Below, piece by piece: positions 47,939 to 57,340 of a DNA stretch of 64,000 bases. A program made the position numbers and the translations under genes. The notes under the pieces are model-generated. The model saw nothing but the letters and a program-made list of their open reading frames with translations, was not told where the DNA came from and ran no database searches. Origin of the DNA: Bacteroidota bacterium (GTDB taxonomy: Bacteria > Bacteroidota > Bacteroidia > Bacteroidales > FEN-979); assembly GCA_026391795.1 (NCBI GenBank), contig JAPLDI010000050.1, positions 1 to 64,000 on the forward strand, in the 5' to 3' direction. Each line of letters opens with the position of its first letter. Positions within the stretch are counted from its first letter, which is position 1.

Positions 47939-49957
47939 ATGAAAGTTCGTTTGTGGTTGTTAATGACAGGTCTTGCGATTCTGGCAATGATCCTGCCTTC
48001 CTGTATAAACTCATACAGGGCCGATATTGAAAAAATCCTTAGCCCGGGATCTTTGCCATACCTGAAGGACAGTAAGCTGATCCAGGTCTCCAGTCACGAT
48101 ACAACAGGTGGCAATAACGATATGATCACGCTCGCTGCAGGAAAAGAAGCTGCAATTTTAAATGTTGCAGGGCCGGGAATAATAACACGTATATGGTTCC
48201 GGATCGATTCGGATGATCCTTATTTTTTACGGAGGATATTGATTAAAATGTACTGGGACAAAGAGGAGGATCCATCGGTTGAAGTTCCCCTGGGTGATTT
48301 TTTCGGCAGCGGATTCGCCTACAAGCAATATGTGACTTCTTATCTTGGGATGCCTTCGGGAGGATATACCTGTTTTTTTCCGATGCCTTTTGAAGACTGG
48401 GCCAGGGTCGTTATTGTAAATGAAACAGGAATGGAATTGCGAGGGTTGTACTACCAGATCGATTACCAGAAGCTTGAAAGTCCGATCATTGCCGATATTG
48501 GTAATTTCCACGCCTACTGGCACCGTGATGTGAATACCGATTATGATTCCAATTTCACAATTTTGGATACAAAAGGCCGGGGCCATGTTGTCGGGGTAAA
48601 TATGAGTATCCAGTCATATGATGGTACATTCAGTTTTCTGGATGGAAATGAAGAGGTATTTGTGGATGGGGAAAAAAAACCGTCGATCCATGGAACAGGA
48701 ACTGAAGATTATTTTTCCAGCGGGTGGTATTTCAACAAGGGTGAATATGCCGGTCCGTACAACGGACTGGTGCTGAAGAATGATTCGCTGGGCAGGATAT
48801 CCGCGTACCGTTTTCATATTCCGGATCCCATCCCCTTCAAAAAATCCATTAAATTCACGATTGAACATGGCTTCAATAATTCAGAGATAGCTGATTACAG
48901 CAGCACTGTATACTGGTATCAGGTGGAACCCCATGTCAAGTTCCCTCCTATTCTCAGGTCGGGGCTGAGGATACCGCTGCGCCTGATCCCCGAGCCGAAC
49001 CTGATTGAGGCTGAAAAGCTGACATTTAATCTGGGGAAGATCCGTTCGAAAGTCATGGATATGAGTGATTATGGCGCAGAATGGGGCGGGAAAAAGCAAC
49101 TTCTTATTGAATCCGGTCCCCGGGACGAGTTTTTGCTCAACCTGAACCGGCTTGATGAATCAGGATACACGATCCGGATCTATTTCACACGCGGCCCTGA
49201 TTACGGGAATGTCGATGTTTTTCTTGAAGGAGAAAAGGTCGGACAGATCAAAGGGTATGCTCCGTTTATTCAACCCGGGGGCTACTTATCCATCAAGGAT
49301 TTTAAAAATCTTTACAACAGCCTGAACCTGCAATTTGCAGTTGCAGGAAAGGACAGCCTGGCGCGCGGATATCACGTCGGGCTTGACGGGATCAAACTGG
49401 AACCGAAACGGGCTTATATCAGGGAATGGAATGTAATAGGTCCGTTTCCGGACCTGAGAAAGGAAAACGATACACGTTCGGGGATGGATTCGGTTTATCC
49501 TCCGGAAATCTCGATCAATAAGGATAAAGTTTACCTGGGGCTGCATGGTAAACCTGTTCGCTGGCAGGTAGTCAAAACCGATGCAAAGGGTTTCGTCTCC
49601 TTCGATAATATGATCGGTCCCGATCAGCCTGCTGTATTTTATGCCTTTACGTATGTTTTTTCGCCTGAAACACAGACTGCTACGCTGATGATCGGGTCCG
49701 ACGATGCAATAAAAGTTTATTACAACTCAAACAAGGTATTGCTGCAGCGGGGCGGACGGTCTCCCGAACCTGACCATAGCAGGAGTTACATCAGGGTCAA
49801 CAAGGGCTGGAATAAACTTCTGCTGAAAATTGAAAACAGGGCAGGGCGTGCCGGTTTTTATGCGCGGATCCTTGACCGGGACAATATTTTCAGGTACTAC
49901 CTGAAGCAGGAAATACCTGCTGAGACAACCGTTGCTCCAGCCAAAGTCAAAGATTGA
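47939..49957 (+). CDS. DUF2961 (GH172-family) lipoprotein with C-terminal PA14-like region
   Basis: Lipobox 'AMILPSCINS'; 'GPGIITRIWFRIDSDDPYFLRRILIKMYWDKEEDPSVEVPLGDFFGSGF...SIHGTGTEDYFSSGWYFNKGEYAGPYNG'. Confidence 0.9.
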   Translation: MKVRLWLLMTGLAILAMILPSCINSYRADIEKILSPGSLPYLKDSKLIQVSSHDTTGGNNDMITLAAGKEAAILNVAGPGIITRIWFRIDSDDPYFLRRILIKMYWDKEEDPSVEVPLGDFFGSGFAYKQYVTSYLGMPSGGYTCFFPMPFEDWARVVIVNETGMELRGLYYQIDYQKLESPIIADIGNFHAYWHRDVNTDYDSNFTILDTKGRGHVVGVNMSIQSYDGTFSFLDGNEEVFVDGEKKPSIHGTGTEDYFSSGWYFNKGEYAGPYNGLVLKNDSLGRISAYRFHIPDPIPFKKSIKFTIEHGFNNSEIADYSSTVYWYQVEPHVKFPPILRSGLRIPLRLIPEPNLIEAEKLTFNLGKIRSKVMDMSDYGAEWGGKKQLLIESGPRDEFLLNLNRLDESGYTIRIYFTRGPDYGNVDVFLEGEKVGQIKGYAPFIQPGGYLSIKDFKNLYNSLNLQFAVAGKDSLARGYHVGLDGIKLEPKRAYIREWNVIGPFPDLRKENDTRSGMDSVYPPEISINKDKVYLGLHGKPVRWQVVKTDAKGFVSFDNMIGPDQPAVFYAFTYVFSPETQTATLMIGSDDAIKVYYNSNKVLLQRGGRSPEPDHSRSYIRVNKGWNKLLLKIENRAGRAGFYARILDRDNIFRYYLKQEIPAETTVAPAKVKD

Positions 49958-49959
49958 AA

Positions 49960-50940
49960 ATGAAAGGGATGAGGGTTTTTACTGTTCTTCTGTTTTGTAT
50001 GTCCTGGATGATTTCCATTGGCCAGGTGCCGGAGAAGGGCGGCAAACCGGTTCCTTCTTCCTACTGCCTCTCCCCCATCGAATACAAGCTCTATAACATG
50101 ATAAATGACTACCGTCAGCGGTATGACCTTCCTCCTGTTCCTCTGTCAAAATCTCTCTGTTTCGTCGCTGCCACGCATGCAAAGGACCTTTTTATCCATC
50201 ATCCTGACCAGGGCCCCTGCAAACAGTATTCCTGGTCTGACCAGGGCTTCTGGAAACCCTTTTGTTATCCCAGGGATGAGAATAAAAAGAACAGTGTCTG
50301 GGATAAACCAAAAGAGTTGACTACCTACAAGGGCAAAGGATATGAGATCACTTACTGGGAAAACAGTGAAGTGGTCATCGACAGCATCATGACATTGTGG
50401 AAGTCGATGGATTATTTCAACGCTTTCCTGATGAATACCGGAAAATGGCAGGGAAGAAAATGGAATGCCATCGGGATCGGCATTTATGAAAATTACGCGT
50501 GTGCCTGGTTCGGTGAGCTTTCGGATCCTGAAGGGGAACCCTTTATTTGCGGCCAGGAGCCGCGGAAGCCTGGTTCAACTCCTGTAGTGAAGGCCACTCC
50601 TCCTGAAAAGAAGGTGCCGGAGACCAAGAAAGTTCAGGAAGCAAAGGTTCCTGCCGATAAAAAAGCGAAAGAAGCTGCTGCAACTTCAACAGGATCTGAA
50701 GCGAGCACAGTCCCTGGTAATGAATATTATTACATCATTGTCAAGGGCATTGCCCCGGAGAAAGAATTGCAGCGTTTCCTGAAGGATCTCCAGTCAAAAG
50801 GATATTCCTCCGCTAAGCTGCTTGAGAAGAATGGCAAGCAGCGGGTATCCATCATGGGGTTCCCGGATAAATCAAAGGCCGACAGTGCCCTCAGGCAGGT
50901 AAAGAAGAGCTGGCCTGACGCCTGGATTCTGAAACAATAG
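49960..50940 (+). CDS. Secreted CAP/SCP-domain protein with C-terminal SPOR domain
   Basis: CAP 'IEYKLYNMINDYRQRYDLPPVPLSKSLCFVAATHAKDL'; SPOR-like 'YYYIIVKGIAPEKELQRFLKDLQSKGYSSAKLLEKNGKQRVSIMGFPDKSKADSALRQVK'. Confidence 0.85.
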   Translation: MKGMRVFTVLLFCMSWMISIGQVPEKGGKPVPSSYCLSPIEYKLYNMINDYRQRYDLPPVPLSKSLCFVAATHAKDLFIHHPDQGPCKQYSWSDQGFWKPFCYPRDENKKNSVWDKPKELTTYKGKGYEITYWENSEVVIDSIMTLWKSMDYFNAFLMNTGKWQGRKWNAIGIGIYENYACAWFGELSDPEGEPFICGQEPRKPGSTPVVKATPPEKKVPETKKVQEAKVPADKKAKEAAATSTGSEASTVPGNEYYYIIVKGIAPEKELQRFLKDLQSKGYSSAKLLEKNGKQRVSIMGFPDKSKADSALRQVKKSWPDAWILKQ

Positions 50941-50944
50941 GCTG

Positions 50945-53770
50945 TTATTTTGCATCCATCACACACCTGAACCCAACCGTACCGTTTCTGTCGAGCCCGG
51001 GGGAGATCAGCAACAGCATTTCAGGATGATTCACTGGCAGTGGACCGCTGGTAATATACCAGGGGCTGGAGGTGGGATGATAATAACTTCCTCCGCGGAT
51101 AATGACATAAGAATAACTTCCAATGTCGTAGACATCATTTGTGAGTTGCCATATATTCCCGGTCAGGTCTTCAACCCCGAAAGGACTTGCCCCCTGGGGA
51201 TGCGCTTCAACGGGGGTCGGATGGTTCAGGCTATAGTTGCATTTTGAAGGATCTAGGGTATTCCCCCAGGGGTACTTCCGCAGATCCTTACCCTGGGCGG
51301 CATATTGCCATTCCATTTCCGTCGGTAATCTTTTTCCCGCCCAGCGGGCGTATGCCTTTGCATCCTCCATGCTGATGTATACCACCGGACAATATTGCTG
51401 TCCATCCGGGATGGCGCCGCCGATCCAGTGCTTCAGATAGTTGGTCGTATCCTTGGGCTCATACCGGGTCCGTTTCAGGAAGATCAGCCATTCGCGGTTG
51501 GTAACAGGGTATTTGTCCATTAAGAATTTTTTCATCTGAACCACGAGTGTGTCGGTACGGTTGGGTAAAGGGATAAAAGGATCTGCAGAACCAGGATCTC
51601 TTTTCGTGACAAAGCGGAATGTTCCTCCAGGGATCTCTAAAACCTGCTCATAGCCATGGTCACGGAGCTTTGTTTTTATTACAGAGGATACCAGTACAGG
51701 GATATCATTCCTCCGGTGCAGAACCCTTTCATCAACCAGTTCTGTTCCTGAGAAAAGCTGGATGACGATCTTTTCTGTCGTAATATCAAAGTAGGAGCTG
51801 AATGGGATCGTATTGCCGCGGGCCGTAAAAAGGTAGCTCCGGGAATGGTAGGAAGGGTTCCCACCTGTTATCCGGATGCTGTCGCCTTCGGAAGCAGTAA
51901 AGACGACGGAGTCCTCTTTAAAACCGGCATGAAGAAGTACGGGGAAGATGGCCAGGCAACCCGCATTGCCTTCCCGCCGGGAGTTCAGCCAGGAACGGTC
52001 AAAAGGATCGACCGTGGCCGTGAGAAGTATTTTTCCTTTGCTGACGATTGTATCCGCTTCAAGATGGTTCCAGAGGTCGACAGCATGGTAAGCGTTATTG
52101 CCGGAGTTCCCGGCTATCGATTTCCGGGAGGATGAAAGGTCGAATAAGGGACCTTTGAACCCGCCGGGGCGCAGGCTGAAAATTGTAAAGAGCACCTTCC
52201 TGCCGGAGACCCAGCGGTTGACATAGATACTGTCGGCCAGAGTTTCGACAAGCGGCATCCAGTCAGCATTATGGAATACCGGATCATTTTCCCTGAGGAT
52301 CCGGGTGGTTCGCCCGAGGTACTCAGACTCCTCCTTAATCCATGCCGGGCGGCCGGCCCGCATGGTATTTATCTCAACCCCGTACCCGTTGAAGAAGGAA
52401 AGGGCCAGTTCCCGGTGCAGCCGGTCATCGGCAAGCTGCAGCACACGGAAGATGGCAAAATCAGGTTTGATCAGTTTGTTCAGGTTCAGAACCGGAGGAA
52501 GAACCAGTGCGTCGTGCACCCTTCCGGCGACGATACCCGGCATGTCTTTCGGAACGGCCATGCCTTCACTGTACATGATGATCCCCGGTCTGACCTTGTC
52601 GGCAGTAGCCTGCAATTCTTTGCTGGATGAACCTTTTGTGTCGAGTACAACGCCATCGGCATCCGTGGCACGGAGCAGATCCCCCATACCCTTCATCTGG
52701 TCCTCTTTCCGCGAACTTTCATCCCAGGGATTGTAGGAGATGAAATATCTTTTTCCTTTTTTATGAAGGAAATCTGCCTGCTTGCGAAGTTCCGCAACTC
52801 CTCCCGGAAGATCCCGGTACATATCCCACTGGTTCCGCTGATCGAGACCCAGACGCGGCCAGGTCGGCCACAGGGCAAAGATATCATAGCCACCGGTAAG
52901 TGAATCGTATTCGGAAAAAGAACGATAGAAACTGTATCTTTTTTCCGTGCCATCGTAAAACTTCTTATCCCACGCAAACTGAAGCAACATGATATAGCTG
53001 CTCTTCATCCACCCAAGGTCTTTCCGCTCAAAGTACGTATTGTCAAAGGAAGGAAGGTCGTACAGGTAACGCTCACCGAACATCATCTTCAATCCGTCAT
53101 GCCAGTCGCCGGTGTGAATGTCGAAGTAAAGATTATACTCCACCCAGCCTCCCGGTTTAAGCGTAACAGCCCAGCGGTCAACAGTTGTTTTCTCCTGATC
53201 CCGCTGATCGCGCCGGGCAAGAGATGAGATCGAATATTCCTCATTGATTCTGAAATCAGAATATCCCAGGTGCCAGGCATTATCCGGAAGGATCACCCCT
53301 ACGGGGGCGTATCCTGGCCGGAACAGCAGGGAACGGCAGAGGGATTGTGGCCACTCCTTCGTGCCTCCGGCCGTAATGAAAACTTTATCCGGCCCCTCTC
53401 CAAGCGGCACGAGGTTCTCAATCCTGTGGTTTCCTTTTCCTGTATTCGTAAACCGGAGTACATACCTCAATCCTTTCTCAAATTTCCTGTCCTGTCTCAG
53501 GGATCCCCGGATGCTGTCGGCGAGGAAAAATGAGATCTCGCTTTTTCCAAAGGTCGCTTTCCCATAGGAATTATAAAAATTGCTGTCGATGAGAACCGAG
53601 AACAAGGGAACCCCGTACTGCAAGGCGATGGAATGCTTTTTTTCAAGCACCACCCCGTTTACGGTAAAGGAGTTGGGTTCATCGAACCGCAGCGACTGGA
53701 TCTGGTTTTGGGCAGATAAAGAACCAATAAGAAGAAATAAGGATAAAAAAGGTGACACTATGTATTTCAT
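50945..53770 (-). CDS. Secreted TIM-barrel glycosidase-like protein fused to a C-terminal SUMF1/FGE-fold domain
   Basis: 'KRYFISYNPWDESSRKEDQMKGMGDLLRATDADGVVLDTKGSSSKELQATADKVRPGIIMYSEG'; C-terminal 'YPVTNREWLIFL...DAKAYARWAGKRLPTEMEWQYAAQG...YPWGNTLDPSKCNY...DLTGNIWQLTNDVY...IIRGGSYYHP'. Confidence 0.85.
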   Translation of the reverse strand: MKYIVSPFLSLFLLIGSLSAQNQIQSLRFDEPNSFTVNGVVLEKKHSIALQYGVPLFSVLIDSNFYNSYGKATFGKSEISFFLADSIRGSLRQDRKFEKGLRYVLRFTNTGKGNHRIENLVPLGEGPDKVFITAGGTKEWPQSLCRSLLFRPGYAPVGVILPDNAWHLGYSDFRINEEYSISSLARRDQRDQEKTTVDRWAVTLKPGGWVEYNLYFDIHTGDWHDGLKMMFGERYLYDLPSFDNTYFERKDLGWMKSSYIMLLQFAWDKKFYDGTEKRYSFYRSFSEYDSLTGGYDIFALWPTWPRLGLDQRNQWDMYRDLPGGVAELRKQADFLHKKGKRYFISYNPWDESSRKEDQMKGMGDLLRATDADGVVLDTKGSSSKELQATADKVRPGIIMYSEGMAVPKDMPGIVAGRVHDALVLPPVLNLNKLIKPDFAIFRVLQLADDRLHRELALSFFNGYGVEINTMRAGRPAWIKEESEYLGRTTRILRENDPVFHNADWMPLVETLADSIYVNRWVSGRKVLFTIFSLRPGGFKGPLFDLSSSRKSIAGNSGNNAYHAVDLWNHLEADTIVSKGKILLTATVDPFDRSWLNSRREGNAGCLAIFPVLLHAGFKEDSVVFTASEGDSIRITGGNPSYHSRSYLFTARGNTIPFSSYFDITTEKIVIQLFSGTELVDERVLHRRNDIPVLVSSVIKTKLRDHGYEQVLEIPGGTFRFVTKRDPGSADPFIPLPNRTDTLVVQMKKFLMDKYPVTNREWLIFLKRTRYEPKDTTNYLKHWIGGAIPDGQQYCPVVYISMEDAKAYARWAGKRLPTEMEWQYAAQGKDLRKYPWGNTLDPSKCNYSLNHPTPVEAHPQGASPFGVEDLTGNIWQLTNDVYDIGSYSYVIIRGGSYYHPTSSPWYITSGPLPVNHPEMLLLISPGLDRNGTVGFRCVMDAK

Positions 53771-53946
53771 TCCCGGTGGTTATTTTGAATTAAACTTCTT
53801 TAGCTGATCTGTATTCATCACTAAGTTTCAGATGGCAAAATTAAAATAATCTGTCTGGCATTTCAAATGAATGTTATGGGTTCAGTCCAAAAACGAACGG
53901 AGATTCATCAATGAAGAAACGGAAACAGGGAGTGAAAAAGAGCAAA

Positions 53947-54492
53947 TCAAAAAGAGGCAAGTTCAGCCAGCTTCCCGACCGTTTTCCAGTTCCTTGTGGT
54001 GGCTGTAACTTTAAGCTTGTTCTCAAAGAAGGAGTTGGATAGTTTGGTGTTGCCATAACCTCCCGGACAGTACAGGTATACTTCCTTCCCGATGATTGCA
54101 AACCTGTCGGGCGGGTAGTCAAATTTAAGGATGGCTGATAATTCTGAAGGTTGAGGATCTTTTCCAAGGAAAGTAACATGCAGTCTTTCAGGGTCGATCC
54201 CTTTTTCTGCCAGAAAAGGATTTGAAGAGAGGATGGCATTGATTTCACCGGCATTCCTGATAATAACCGGTACCTGGAATTTGTATCTGCCTTCAATCGC
54301 CTTCTCAATCTTATTGCACAGATCTCCGGCAGAGAGATCCCCTGAAGTTTTGAAGATTACATTTCCGCTCTGGATATAAGTAGTGACTTCAGTGAACCCC
54401 AGACTGGCATACAATTCTTTCAGATCTGCCATCAGGACTTTTTTCTGTCCGCTGACGTTGATCCCCCTCAGGATTGAAATATAGGTTGTCAT
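53947..54492 (-). CDS. DUF1697 family protein
   Basis: 'MTTYISILRGINVSGQKKVLMADLKELYASLGFTEVTTYIQSGNVIF'; start corrected to ATG at 54492. Confidence 0.93.
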   Translation of the reverse strand: MTTYISILRGINVSGQKKVLMADLKELYASLGFTEVTTYIQSGNVIFKTSGDLSAGDLCNKIEKAIEGRYKFQVPVIIRNAGEINAILSSNPFLAEKGIDPERLHVTFLGKDPQPSELSAILKFDYPPDRFAIIGKEVYLYCPGGYGNTKLSNSFFENKLKVTATTRNWKTVGKLAELASF

Positions 54493-54502
54493 TGAGAAAG
54501 GT

Positions 54503-54988
54503 TTATCCGTAGAACAGGTCGCGCTGGGCGAAGGCATATTCATGCTCCAGCAGCCATTTCTTGCGTTTGAGGCCACCGGCGTACCCAACCAGTTTTCCAT
54601 TCATCCCGATCACGCGGTGACAGGGAACGATGACGGATACGGGGTTCGTTGCGTTGGCCCCTCCCACTGCACGCAGCGCCTTTACGTCGCCGATCCTCCT
54701 GGCCAGTTCAAGGTAGGTAATGGTTTTACCATACGGGATTTTCAGAAGTTCATTCCATACTTTTATCTGGAATGGCGAACCTTCGAGGTCGAGCGGGATG
54801 GAGAATTCTTTTCGCCAGCCTTCAAAATATTCGTGCAGCTGAAGTTTACATTCTTTGAGACAAGCCGGGGTCCGTTTTACTTTTACCCTGAAGTTGACGA
54901 ACTCGATGCTGCGGACCCCCTTTGATGAGCAGGTGATCTCCACGAACCCAATCGGTGTTTCGAGGAAGGCTCTTTGAATGTCGTTCAT
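54503..54988 (-). CDS. ogt: Methylated-DNA--protein-cysteine methyltransferase
   Basis: 'GKTITYLELARRIGDVKALRAVGGANATNPVSVIVPCHRVIGMNGKLVGYAGGLKRKKWLLEHE'; start set at ATG 54988. Confidence 0.95.
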   Translation of the reverse strand: MNDIQRAFLETPIGFVEITCSSKGVRSIEFVNFRVKVKRTPACLKECKLQLHEYFEGWRKEFSIPLDLEGSPFQIKVWNELLKIPYGKTITYLELARRIGDVKALRAVGGANATNPVSVIVPCHRVIGMNGKLVGYAGGLKRKKWLLEHEYAFAQRDLFYG

Positions 54989-54989
54989 A

Positions 54990-55202
54990 TCATTTTGTTT
55001 TTGTTTTTCTGCTTTTCCATGCCAGCGCAAGCATCAGGATCCCGAATACCAGCATTCCCGAACCCGACCAAAGGTTGATGTTGATGCCAAGGGAACGCTG
55101 GTAGAGAACGGCATCCGCATTCGTAAATAATCCGAAAATCGTCAATATCAATCCCAGGATGGAGAACATCAGGCCAATCGGAAATTTAATATCTATGCCC
55201 AT
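54990..55202 (-). CDS. Small two-TM membrane protein
   Basis: 70-aa hydrophobic ORF 11 bp downstream of the symporter gene; start matches the operon arrangement. Confidence 0.6.
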   Translation of the reverse strand: MGIDIKFPIGLMFSILGLILTIFGLFTNADAVLYQRSLGININLWSGSGMLVFGILMLALAWKSRKTKTK

Positions 55203-55213
55203 ATCATCATTTT

Positions 55214-56944
55214 TTACCAGAACAATACTGTAAGAACGCCTGCGATAGAGAGAACTGCGATAGCCAGCGTTGTGGAACGCCGGTACCAGGGAACATCTTC
55301 CTTCATGCTCCGGGGTGTCAGCGAATAAACAAGTCCCCTCAGTTCTTCATCTGATTTTTTCCGGGAAGTCAGGAGCGACAGCACGACGGCTACTCCTGCA
55401 CTGGTTGCACAGCCGAAAATGGCAGTCCAGAAATTCTGGGCCATCTCCACGGGATAACTGTGAAGTTTGAAGATCCATCCGCCCTTTACCAGTGTATCCG
55501 CACCTTCGGGAAAGGTCAGTCCGTGGTGCAGCAGGGCAATCAGGAAACCTGCGAGCAGTCCGGTAAAGGCGGCATGTCCGGTGGTCCGTTTCCAGAACAT
55601 TCCGAGGAAGATCACGGCGAACAGGGGGGCATTGATCATTGAGAAGATCGTCTGCAGAAAATCCATGATGTTCCCGAACATGCTTGCAAGGTATGCGGCT
55701 GCTATGCTGACGATAACCCCGAAGATGGTTGCCATGCGTCCCACAAACAGGTAATGTTTCTCATCCGCTTCTCTATTGCCCGTAACCGGCCGGATATAAC
55801 TCTGGTAAATGTCGTAGGTCCACACTGTATTGAACGCGGAAACATTTCCTGCCATCCCCGACATGAAGGAAGCCAGGAGTGCGGTGATCCCAAGTCCAAG
55901 CGCACCGGCAGGCAGGTACTGCTTCAGCAGCATGATGATGGTATAATCATAAATCGGCTGTCCGGCAGCACTCTGAGGAAGGACAAATCCCTTGCCCGGC
56001 ATATTCAGCAGAACCAGTGCAGCAATCCCCGGAACGATGATCAGGAAGGGGATGAACATTTTCGGAAATGCACCGATCAGCGGCGTATTGCGGGCAGCTG
56101 TGGTGGAATGGGCCGACATGGCGCGTTGCACGATCAGGAAGTTTGTGCACCAGTACCCGAAGGAGAGAACAAAACCGAGCCCGGCAAAGATGCCGTACCA
56201 CTCTACTCCCATCGGGTTGGATTTTGCCGAACCGGTGTATTTCCAGGTTGTGGTCCAGGTATCGGCTGCAAATCCTTTGGCTTCAACGATGGGTTTCAGG
56301 TGCTCCTGCATTCCCGACCAGCCGCCGAGGTCTTTCAGGCAGAGGATTACGATCGGCAGCAGCCCGATGACGATAATGAAAAACTGCAGCACTTCATTGT
56401 AGATTGCGGAGGAAAGCCCCCCGAGGTAAGTATAGGCGAGCACAATGGCGGCAGAAAGGATCAGGCTGAAGTGAAAATTCCATCCCAGGACAGTCTCCAT
56501 CAGGATGGCAAGGGCATACATCGATATCCCGGAAGCAAGGATTGTCATCACGGCAAAAAGGATGGCATTCAGTCCGCGTGTCTTTTCGTCAAATCGCAGT
56601 TTCAGGTATTCCGGAACCGACCTGGCCTTTGATCCGTAATAGAACGGCATCATGAATAGCGCCAGGAAGACCATGGCGGGGATAGCACCTATCCAGTAAA
56701 AATGGGTGGTTAGCATGCCATATTTGACACCCGAACCTGTCATGCCCATCACTTCAAGTGCGCCGAGATTGGTGGAGATGAATGCCAGTCCGGCAACCCA
56801 GGCCGGCATCGAACGGCCGGCTTCAAGAAACGACTTTGCGTCTTTCATGAACCGCTTCAGGGTCCAGCCAATGCCCAGGACAAATACAAAATAGATCACC
56901 ATCACCAGGTAATCGATCCAGTCAAGAGAAAAGTTTGTGCCCAC
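55214..56944 (-). CDS. Sodium:solute symporter (SSS family)
   Basis: 'FLEAGRSMPAWVAGLAFISTNLGALEVMGMTGSGVKYGMLTTHFYWIGAIPAMVFLALFMMPFYYGSKARSVPEYLKLRFDEKTR', 13-14 TM pattern. Confidence 0.94.
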   Translation of the reverse strand: MGTNFSLDWIDYLVMVIYFVFVLGIGWTLKRFMKDAKSFLEAGRSMPAWVAGLAFISTNLGALEVMGMTGSGVKYGMLTTHFYWIGAIPAMVFLALFMMPFYYGSKARSVPEYLKLRFDEKTRGLNAILFAVMTILASGISMYALAILMETVLGWNFHFSLILSAAIVLAYTYLGGLSSAIYNEVLQFFIIVIGLLPIVILCLKDLGGWSGMQEHLKPIVEAKGFAADTWTTTWKYTGSAKSNPMGVEWYGIFAGLGFVLSFGYWCTNFLIVQRAMSAHSTTAARNTPLIGAFPKMFIPFLIIVPGIAALVLLNMPGKGFVLPQSAAGQPIYDYTIIMLLKQYLPAGALGLGITALLASFMSGMAGNVSAFNTVWTYDIYQSYIRPVTGNREADEKHYLFVGRMATIFGVIVSIAAAYLASMFGNIMDFLQTIFSMINAPLFAVIFLGMFWKRTTGHAAFTGLLAGFLIALLHHGLTFPEGADTLVKGGWIFKLHSYPVEMAQNFWTAIFGCATSAGVAVVLSLLTSRKKSDEELRGLVYSLTPRSMKEDVPWYRRSTTLAIAVLSIAGVLTVLFW

Positions 56945-57066
56945 GCCCGCGCTGTTTTAATTCCTGAAAATTGAAAATGCAGATCCTGAAAAGATCCAGA
57001 TCATCTACAAATTTAATGATGTTTTCATGGAAAAGACAAAATGGGGATTATTTATCCACCTCACCC

Positions 57067-57129
57067 TTTCCCTCTCTTCAAGGAGAGGGAAATTGTTTCA
57101 AACTCCCCTTCTCCTTCCAGGAGAAGGGG
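57067..57129. repeat. Two consecutive hairpins (TTTCCCTCTC/GAGAGGGAAA and CCCCTTCTCCT/AGGAGAAGGGG)
   Basis: Perfect stems at 57067-57092 (10 bp) and 57105-57129 (11 bp). Confidence 0.9.
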
Positions 57130-57195
57130 ACGGGGGATGAGGTGAAAATGTTGTGTCAGGCATTGGGTATCAGGTTTTGGGTATTGGGATCAGAT

Positions 57196-57232
57196 GCTGG
57201 TCGGGGCGGGTTCTGAACCCGCCCCGACCAGC
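57196..57232. repeat. 18-bp-stem palindrome GCTGGTCGGGGCGGGTTC-T-GAACCCGCCCCGACCAGC
   Basis: Perfect complementary arms around a 1-nt centre; core repeated at 59256-59278. Confidence 0.95.
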
Positions 57233-57340
57233 CTGAAATAATACAATCCTGCCGGCCATTTTGAAACATCCATTTCCAACGTATTCTGTTCCCTAATAAT
57301 TTCCTTTTCAAACACTTTCTTGCCGGAAAGGAAAGCCATC

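Noticed and set aside
50945-53770. Active formylglycine-generating enzyme
   Set aside because: The expected active-site cysteines are missing from the SUMF1-like domain.
53874-54308. 144-aa minus-strand ORF overlapping DUF1697
   Set aside because: Alternative frame of the DUF1697 gene, which has clear family motifs.
55754-56632. 292-aa plus-strand ORF
   Set aside because: Fully antisense to the well-supported sodium:solute symporter; composition reflects the reverse strand of TM codons.
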